Assembly (NCBI RefSeq): GCF_030268685.1
Contig: NZ_BSRQ01000014.1
Span: forward strand, 1-64,000
Direction: 5' to 3'
DNA: 64,000 nt
DNA from: Microtetraspora sp. NBRC 13810
Lineage (GTDB): Bacteria; Actinomycetota; Actinomycetes; Streptosporangiales; Streptosporangiaceae
Within the stretch, counting starts at the first letter, position 1, and the number at the start of each line of letters is the position of its first letter. Below, piece after piece: positions 59,151 to 64,000 of the stretch. Position numbers and translations under genes: made by a program. The notes beneath the pieces were generated by a model. It made no database searches and had not been told where the DNA came from. It worked only from the letters and a program-made list of their open reading frames with translations.

Positions 59151-59666
59151 GTGGAAGCAGATCCGCGGTTCGCGGGGTTCGTCGCCGAGCGTGGCGACGC
59201 GCTGTTGCGCTACGGCTACGTGCTGGCCGGAAACCCGCACGACGCGGCGGACCTGGTGCAGGAGGCGCTGCTGAAACTGCGCGCGGCCTGGCCGAGGATA
59301 CGGGCCAAGGACAACCCCGAGAGCTACGTCCGGACGGTCATGGCCAGGTCGCACATCGCCACGTGGCGGCTGCGGCGTCACGAGGTGCTCGCCTGGGACC
59401 TGCCGGAACGCGGCTACCAGGACGCGCTGGCCGACGGCGACGAGCAGGCGATGTGGGTGGCGCTGGCCGGGCTGCCGCGCAAACAGCGGGCGGTGCTCGT
59501 GCTGCGCTACTACGAGGGGCTGAGCGACGTCGAGATCGCGGCGACGCTGGGGATCTCGCGGGGGACCGTACGAAGCCAGGCGTCGCGGGCGCTCGGCAAG
59601 CTCCGCGACGCGGCGCCGGCCGGTGTCAGGGAAGACGTATGGACCGAGCAGGGAGGGCGGCGATGA
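59151..59666 (+). CDS. SigE-family (ECF-like) RNA polymerase sigma factor
   Basis: A 171-residue sigma-70 protein from GTG 59151 (AAAGG upstream). Region 2: LRYGYVLAGNPHDAADLVQE. Region 4: LPRKQRAVLVLRYYEGLSDV and LGISRGTVRSQASRALGKL. Size and sequence match the SigE-type actinomycete group. It overlaps the next gene by ATGA, typical of a sigma factor with its membrane partner. Confidence 0.9.
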   Translation: MEADPRFAGFVAERGDALLRYGYVLAGNPHDAADLVQEALLKLRAAWPRIRAKDNPESYVRTVMARSHIATWRLRRHEVLAWDLPERGYQDALADGDEQAMWVALAGLPRKQRAVLVLRYYEGLSDVEIAATLGISRGTVRSQASRALGKLRDAAPAGVREDVWTEQGGRR

Positions 59667-60871
59667 GCGGTATAGAGGACACGGTGCGCAGCACCTTGCG
59701 AAGCGCGGCGGAACGGGCGCCTCGGTCGCCCGGCGCGCTGGCGGGCGGGCTCGAAGTCGCCTACCGGCGGCGGCGACGCCGTTCCCAGGCGCTGATCGCG
59801 GCGGCGGCCGTGGTCGTCATCGCGGGCGGGGGAGGTGTGGCGCTGCGGATGACCGGCGGCCAGGAGGGGTTGCCGGCCGCCAACCCGTCCGGCGTCCCTT
59901 CCGCCGTGGTGACCACCGAGGGACCACCCCCCGAGCCGGTGGAGAAGGTGTGGCCGCAGGCCGTGTGGAAGATCCCCGCCAGGGATCCGGAACGGCGGCA
60001 GCTGCGTCCGGTCGCGTTCGTCGACGACCGGACGATGCTGGTCGAGGCATGGCGCGCCTTCGGGAAGACCGAGGTGATCTACGCCTACGACCTGGCCGGC
60101 GGCGAGCTGCGGAAGATCGCGGACGTGCCGGACCCGGCGGGGACCGTGCTCGGCACCGACTTCGGCGTCGGAGACGGGCAGGTGGCCTGGTGGACCAGGA
60201 CGAGGGACACGGTGCGCCTCTGGGCCGTCCCGCTGAGCGGTGGCGAGCCCCGGCCGCTGGGCGACCGCAAGGTGGAACATGACGACATCCAGCCGTTCGG
60301 GGGCCTGGATGTCGTCGGCGGCAAGGTGGTGTTCTCCCTGTCCTCGGGCGGCGTGTTCAGCGTCCCGCTGGCCGGCGGGCAGGTGACGGAGGTGCCGGGG
60401 GGCGCCGGTCTGCACCTGCTGGCCTGGCCGTGGGCGGGTACGCCGGGCGCCGGCGGGGCGCGCGACGAGCCGCCCTTCAGCCGCCTCGTCAACCTGGAGA
60501 CCGGGCAGACCAGCACGGCTGTCATCCGCCAGGGCGAACAGGTGCTCGCCTGCGGCGTGCGGTCCTGCACCGTGACCACGCCCGACGGCAAGGCGTACAC
60601 CCGGCTGCGCGACGGCTCGGGACAGAAGGAGATTCCCGTCGGCTACCAGATCCCGGAACCGCCGAGCCAGGACCGCTTCTTCGTCCGCAACCTCACGGGC
60701 ACGACCCCGGGCATCGGGCTCTACGACCTGACCACCGGCACCCTCGCCGACCTGGGCATCAGGACAGAGGCGTACCGGGGAGAAATCCCGGTCGCCGACC
60801 GCTCCGGCCGTTTCATGACCTACGAACTCAAGTCCGGCCGCTACGTGATCGACCTGTCCAGGATCCCGTAG
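59663..60871 (+). CDS. Membrane-anchored partner of the SigE-type sigma factor (beta-propeller-like)
   Basis: A 402-residue protein. A short cytoplasmic N-terminus (about 40 residues) is followed by one membrane helix (SQALIAAAAVVVIAGGGGVA) and a large extracytoplasmic domain of repeated beta-strand units (VEKVWPQAVWKIPARDPERR, KVEHDDIQPFGGLDVVGGKV) that looks like a propeller. Coupled translation with the sigma gene suggests it controls or senses for the sigma factor. The zinc anti-sigma motif (HxxxCxxC) is not present. Confidence 0.75.
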   Translation: MSGIEDTVRSTLRSAAERAPRSPGALAGGLEVAYRRRRRRSQALIAAAAVVVIAGGGGVALRMTGGQEGLPAANPSGVPSAVVTTEGPPPEPVEKVWPQAVWKIPARDPERRQLRPVAFVDDRTMLVEAWRAFGKTEVIYAYDLAGGELRKIADVPDPAGTVLGTDFGVGDGQVAWWTRTRDTVRLWAVPLSGGEPRPLGDRKVEHDDIQPFGGLDVVGGKVVFSLSSGGVFSVPLAGGQVTEVPGGAGLHLLAWPWAGTPGAGGARDEPPFSRLVNLETGQTSTAVIRQGEQVLACGVRSCTVTTPDGKAYTRLRDGSGQKEIPVGYQIPEPPSQDRFFVRNLTGTTPGIGLYDLTTGTLADLGIRTEAYRGEIPVADRSGRFMTYELKSGRYVIDLSRIP

Positions 60872-60888
60872 CCCCTCCCACCCGGCCG

Positions 60889-60916
60889 GTACGGCGTGCG
60901 ACCCGGCACGCCGTAC
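60889..60916 (+). terminator. Hairpin terminator after the sigma-factor operon
   Basis: GTACGGCGTGC (60889-60899) and GCACGCCGTAC (60906-60916) form a perfect 11-pair stem with a six-base loop, 18 bases after the stop at 60871. No T run, as is usual for GC-rich genomes. Confidence 0.7.
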
Positions 60917-61004
60917 TCCGGCCCGGCCGTCGCAGCCGGGGTACTCAGGCAGGACGGGTACGCGTACTCAGGCGGACGGCCGGGCCGTGCTGGACCCTGG
61001 AGGC

Positions 61005-61295
61005 ATGAACAAACCGCTCCAGCCCAGCCTGACCTCCGCCTACTTCGCGCAGTGCGTCATCTCGTTCGGCGCGGCCCTCGGCGGCGTGGCGCTCGGGATC
61101 GTCTACCTGCCGGTGGACCCGTGGATCCGCGCGTTCCTGGCGGTCGCCGTGCTGTACACGGTGACGTCGGCCTTCGGACTGGCCAAGTGTGTGCGTGACC
61201 GGCAGGAGCTTGCCCACATGTCGACCCGGGTCGACCAGGCGCGCCTGGACAAGCTGCTCTCCGAGCACGATCCCTACAAGGTCGACAGCGTGTGA
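61005..61295 (+). CDS. YiaA/YiaB-family two-helix membrane protein
   Basis: A 96-residue protein with the YiaAB signature SAYFAQCVISFGAALGGVAL and a second helix pair (IRAFLAVAVLYTVTSAFGLA). The C-terminus is charged (RVDQARLDKLLSEHDPYKV). ATG at 61005 with GGAGG just before. Function unknown in the family. It ends three bases before the end of the convergent LuxR-type gene. Confidence 0.85.
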   Translation: MNKPLQPSLTSAYFAQCVISFGAALGGVALGIVYLPVDPWIRAFLAVAVLYTVTSAFGLAKCVRDRQELAHMSTRVDQARLDKLLSEHDPYKVDSV

Positions 61296-61298
61296 GGC

Positions 61299-61949
61299 TC
61301 ATGCCTCGTCGAGGCCGCGCTCGATCGCGTAGCGGACGAGTTCGACTCGGTTGTGCAGCTGGAGCTTGTTCAGCGTGTTCTGCACGTGGTTCTGCACGGT
61401 CCGGTGGCTGAGCACGAGCCGTTCGGCGATCTGTTTGTAGGACAGGCCCTTGGCGACGAGGCGCAGCACCTCGGTCTCCCGGTCGGTGAGGCGTGGCCCG
61501 TCGTCGGACGGCTTCTGCGTGGCGAGACGGCGGAACTCGCCGAGCACCAGCCCGGCCAGTCCGGGGGTGAAGACCGGTTCCCCTTCGGCCGTGCGCCGGA
61601 CGGCGTCGAGGAACTCCTCCCGGCTCGCCGACTTGACCAGGTACCCGGAGGCCCCAGCCTTGACCGCCTCCAGCACGTCCTCGTGCTCGCCGCTCGCCGA
61701 CAGCACCAGGATGTGCGGCGGGCGGTCGGCCGCGGCCAGCCCCCTGGCCACCTCCACGCCGGGCAGGTCGGGTAACCGCAGATCGAGGACGACCAGGCCG
61801 GGGCGGGTGGCGGCGGCGACGCGGAGCGCCTGCCGGCCCTCGCCCGCGGTCGCCACCACCTCGTATCCGGCGTCCGTCAGGTCGCGGGCGACGGCGTCTC
61901 GCCACATCGGGTGGTCGTCCACGACCATCACCCGCAGAGCTCCGGTCAT
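61299..61949 (-). CDS. NarL/LuxR-family response regulator
   Basis: A 216-residue protein: receiver domain (MVVDDHPMWRDAVARDLTDA; phosphoacceptor Asp in LVVLDLRLPD, about residue 56) and C-terminal LuxR helix-turn-helix (LTDRETEVLRLVAKGLSYKQ, LSHRTVQNHVQNTLNKLQL). Partner of the histidine kinase upstream, with 37 bases between them. Confidence 0.92.
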   Translation of the reverse strand: MTGALRVMVVDDHPMWRDAVARDLTDAGYEVVATAGEGRQALRVAAATRPGLVVLDLRLPDLPGVEVARGLAAADRPPHILVLSASGEHEDVLEAVKAGASGYLVKSASREEFLDAVRRTAEGEPVFTPGLAGLVLGEFRRLATQKPSDDGPRLTDRETEVLRLVAKGLSYKQIAERLVLSHRTVQNHVQNTLNKLQLHNRVELVRYAIERGLDEA

Positions 61950-61986
61950 GCCGTAACTGTAAACCGGTCCGCCGTCGCGGCCAGGG

Positions 61987-63102
61987 CTATCCGCGCGCGG
62001 GAGGCCCGGCGGGGACGGTCAGCTCGACCTCGGTTCCCTGGCCGGGTACGGAGGTGACGCCGACGGTGCCGCCGAGCCCGGCGATCCGGCCCCGGATGGA
62101 CTGCGTGACGCCGAGCCTGCCCTCGGCCGCCGCCTCGGCCAGGCGCCCTGCGGGGATGCCGGGACCCTCGTCGCGCACGGTGACGGTGATCCAGCCGTCG
62201 TCGTGCTCGGCGAAGACCCAGGCTCTCGCGTCCTCGCCGCAGTGCCGCCGGACGTTGTCCAGCGCCGCGCCCACGGCCGCGGTGACCTCGCGGGCCTGAC
62301 CGGCGGGAAGCGGCAACGGGGTGGCGGGCGTCGAGACGGTGACCGTCGCCGACGTGTACCGGCGTAACCGGGCCCCCAGGTCGCCGTCCTGGTCGGCCGC
62401 GGCCGGCCCGCTGCGGATCATCTCGCGCACCGCCGCCTCCTGCTCTCCGGCGAGGCGTCCCAGCTCGGCGGCCTCCCCGCCGATCTCCAGCCCGCGGCGT
62501 TGCACCAGCGCCAGCACCTGGAGGACGGAGTCGTGGATGCCGCGGGCGAGCTGCTCGCGTTCGCGGCCGGCCACCTCCATCTCGATGGCCCGTTGCAGTC
62601 GTTCCTCCGCCTGTTTGGTGAGCCTGGCCACGTGGCCGACGACAGTTCCGGCGAGGATCAGCAGCACGGCCCCGTTGACCGGGACGGAGAGGTCGAAGCG
62701 GTCCAGACCGCGCAGCCACAGGTCGCCGAGCGCCAGCAGGATCGCGACGAAGGCACCTGCCCGCCGCCCGCCGTGCACGCCCCAGGCGAGAGCGGGCCCC
62801 GCCACCCAGGTGGCCGTGACCGGCATCACGCCCGCCGGCCCGGCGCCGGGTCCCTGGACGTACGGCGAGGCCATCAGGCACCCGAGCGTGACCAGGACGT
62901 CCGCCACCAGCAGGAACCGGCTTCTGGCCGTCGAGTACGCGAGGGTGGTGGCCGCGGTCCAGCCTGTCATGACGCCGAGAAGGAGCCAGCCGGCGACCGG
63001 GTGCCGGTAGCCGCCCGCGCCGGCCAGCAACAGTGCCGCGTAGCCCAGTGAGGCGATGCGGTAGACCGCGATGGCCCGCCAGAACGACCCTTCGATCTCC
63101 AT
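61987..63102 (-). CDS. NarL-partner sensor histidine kinase (MacS/HisKA_3 type)
   Basis: A 371-residue kinase with about five membrane helices in residues 10-160 (YAALLLAGAGGYRHPVAGWL, FVAILLALGDLWLRGL), a HisKA_3 region (REREQLARGIHDSVLQVLAL, His about 188) and a HATPase domain (VGAALDNVRRHCG, DEGPGIPAG). ATG at 63102 is the first of several candidates. The ligand is unknown. Operon with the response regulator. Confidence 0.9.
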   Translation of the reverse strand: MEIEGSFWRAIAVYRIASLGYAALLLAGAGGYRHPVAGWLLLGVMTGWTAATTLAYSTARSRFLLVADVLVTLGCLMASPYVQGPGAGPAGVMPVTATWVAGPALAWGVHGGRRAGAFVAILLALGDLWLRGLDRFDLSVPVNGAVLLILAGTVVGHVARLTKQAEERLQRAIEMEVAGREREQLARGIHDSVLQVLALVQRRGLEIGGEAAELGRLAGEQEAAVREMIRSGPAAADQDGDLGARLRRYTSATVTVSTPATPLPLPAGQAREVTAAVGAALDNVRRHCGEDARAWVFAEHDDGWITVTVRDEGPGIPAGRLAEAAAEGRLGVTQSIRGRIAGLGGTVGVTSVPGQGTEVELTVPAGPPARG

Positions 63103-63210
63103 ACGGCCCCATCACGCTCGATCGGCGCTGTTCCCGTAGTTCACGACTATATGGTGACGCGCGGTGCAGGCGGCCGGGGTCGGCGGGCGGCGGCGAGAAG
63201 AATGTGGTGC

Positions 63211-63924
63211 ATGAGCTTTCCGATGGGCGGTGCCTCGCTGGACTACTACCTGATTCTTGGGGAGGCGGGGGGCGGGGATCCGCTGGGGCGGGCGGAGGGG
63301 ATCGCGGTGGAGGAGTTCGTGTTCGCCGCGGATCACACGGCGGCCGGGGTGGACGGGGCGGGGTGGACGGCGGCGGACGGCGGCTGGTGGAGTTCGGCGG
63401 CCTTCACCCGGGCGATGCGGTCCGATCCGCGGCTGCGGGCCCGGATCGTGCCGGCTGCGCGGCGTGACGCCGAGTCCGTCTACCGCAGGCTCGGCGGGGG
63501 AGATCTGCCGGGCGAGGCGGGCCTGCGGGGCCGCTTCCTGGACCGTCAGCCGTTGGCCGGCTCGGCTCCGCTGGATCTCGGCGCGGGGGAGGTCCCGGAC
63601 GGGTTCCACGACAGGCGGGTGTATCGGATCCTGTTCGCGGGTGACCCGGGTGCGGGCCGCCTGCCGTACCTGCTGGGTGTCTGGGGCATGACGCCGGCCG
63701 GTGATCCCAGCGGACGCCTGGTGGGCAGGGCCGGGCGCAGGACCGGGGACGACCTGTTCGGCTGGGAGCTTCGCCGGATCGGTCCGGGGGTGGCGTGGTG
63801 TGTCGATGTCACCGCCTGCCTGGCCGGTCCGTCCGGTGACGCCGTCGGGCCGCTGCTGCGCGAGCTGACCGCCGCCATGCGGCACGCGGGCCTGATCCCG
63901 GTGACGATCGAGCGCTTCACCTGA
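63211..63924 (+). CDS. Actinomycete hypothetical protein, 237 aa
   Basis: A 237-residue protein from ATG 63211 (MSFPMGGASLDYYLILGEAG). It contains WWSSAAFTRAMRSDPRLRAR and a C-terminal alpha/beta part (WCVDVTACLAGPSGDAVGPL). No domain recognised. It is the last complete gene. ATG 63202 is an alternative start. Divergent from the histidine-kinase operon by 108 bases. Confidence 0.7.
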   Translation: MSFPMGGASLDYYLILGEAGGGDPLGRAEGIAVEEFVFAADHTAAGVDGAGWTAADGGWWSSAAFTRAMRSDPRLRARIVPAARRDAESVYRRLGGGDLPGEAGLRGRFLDRQPLAGSAPLDLGAGEVPDGFHDRRVYRILFAGDPGAGRLPYLLGVWGMTPAGDPSGRLVGRAGRRTGDDLFGWELRRIGPGVAWCVDVTACLAGPSGDAVGPLLRELTAAMRHAGLIPVTIERFT

Positions 63925-63937
63925 TCTTTTAGGCGGG

Positions 63938-63956
63938 CACGAACCACCTGTTCGTG
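63938..63956 (+). terminator. Possible hairpin near the right edge
   Basis: CACGAAC (63938-63944) and GTTCGTG (63950-63956) form a 7-pair stem with a 5-base loop, 14 bases after the stop at 63924. Weak, but in the right place. Confidence 0.35.
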
Positions 63957-64000
63957 GCCTGGGAGACCCTCACCCACGCAGGCAACCCAGGCTGATCACG

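Overview
The window is high-GC DNA with GTG/TTG starts, ATGA/GTGA stop-start overlaps and families typical of sporulating actinomycetes: DUF397 with an XRE-DUF5753 partner, SpdB-like DUF2637, KorSA-type GntR, SigE-type sigma factors and a Pls/PosA synthetase. A Streptosporangiaceae-like or related actinomycete is the best guess. This is an inference; there is no rRNA gene to settle it.

The left third (1-21.3 kb) is an accessory island. It opens with the tail of an IS3-family transposase that abuts an actinomycete integrative and conjugative element (AICE) transfer block: small zinc-finger and hypothetical proteins, a DUF2637 membrane protein, an FtsK-like DNA translocase, an SCO3933-like protein and a divergent KorSA-like GntR repressor. 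Regulatory genes follow (XRE, a second GntR, two small AICE proteins). Next comes a series of genes that look like conflict or defence modules: an Lsr2-like/DUF6461 fusion, an Rx4H HEPN-like protein of lower GC, a nucleotidyltransferase overlapping a PPP-type phosphatase, a DUF4062-TPR protein, a membrane-anchored macro-domain protein, a possible ADP-ribosyltransferase-like protein, and a two-gene module in which a small two-helix membrane protein and a STAND NTPase carry the same RHIM-like motif with an IQIG core. A frameshifted tyrosine-recombinase remnant lies inside, and the island ends at 21.25-21.30 kb at the 3' half of a tRNA-Thr(CGT) gene, which reads as an attachment-site scar.

From 21.4 to 30.6 kb there is regulatory and housekeeping-like content (DUF397/XRE pair, two UTRA-type GntR regulators, an RsbW-like ATPase, quinone oxidoreductase/TetR, VOC and ArsR-SRPBCC genes). 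Broken pieces lie between 26 and 27.5 kb: a truncated family 2 glycosyltransferase, a RepSA-type replication-initiator fragment and a transposase fragment. A 525-residue protein with 44-residue tandem repeats, a LysR gene and a deleted MFS transporter follow.

At 34.5-36.8 kb a DUF5819 plus HTTM membrane-protein pair, resembling the SdpA/SdpB toxin-maturation pair, is followed by a secreted 89-residue peptide ending in eight WDGDR-type repeats. At 37-41 kb a four-gene biosynthetic operon (GNAT/FemAB-like, SDR, class III aminotransferase, SRPBCC cyclase) has an in-frame TAA in the SDR gene and an apparent frameshift in the first gene. At 42-47.2 kb a Pls/PosA-family synthetase overlaps an M1 metallopeptidase; this recalls the poly-epsilon-lysine synthetase and degrading-enzyme pair.

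The right part (47.3-64 kb) looks like ordinary chromosome: TetR/DHFR-family pair; a MacB-like exporter with adaptor, lipoprotein and an OmpR-type two-component system whose promoters share a TAAG-N4-CGGTTAAC sequence; an MBL-fold hydrolase; a quinone oxidoreductase with ArsR regulator; a solute-binding lipoprotein; a SigE-family sigma factor with its partner; a YiaA/B protein; and a NarL-type two-component system.
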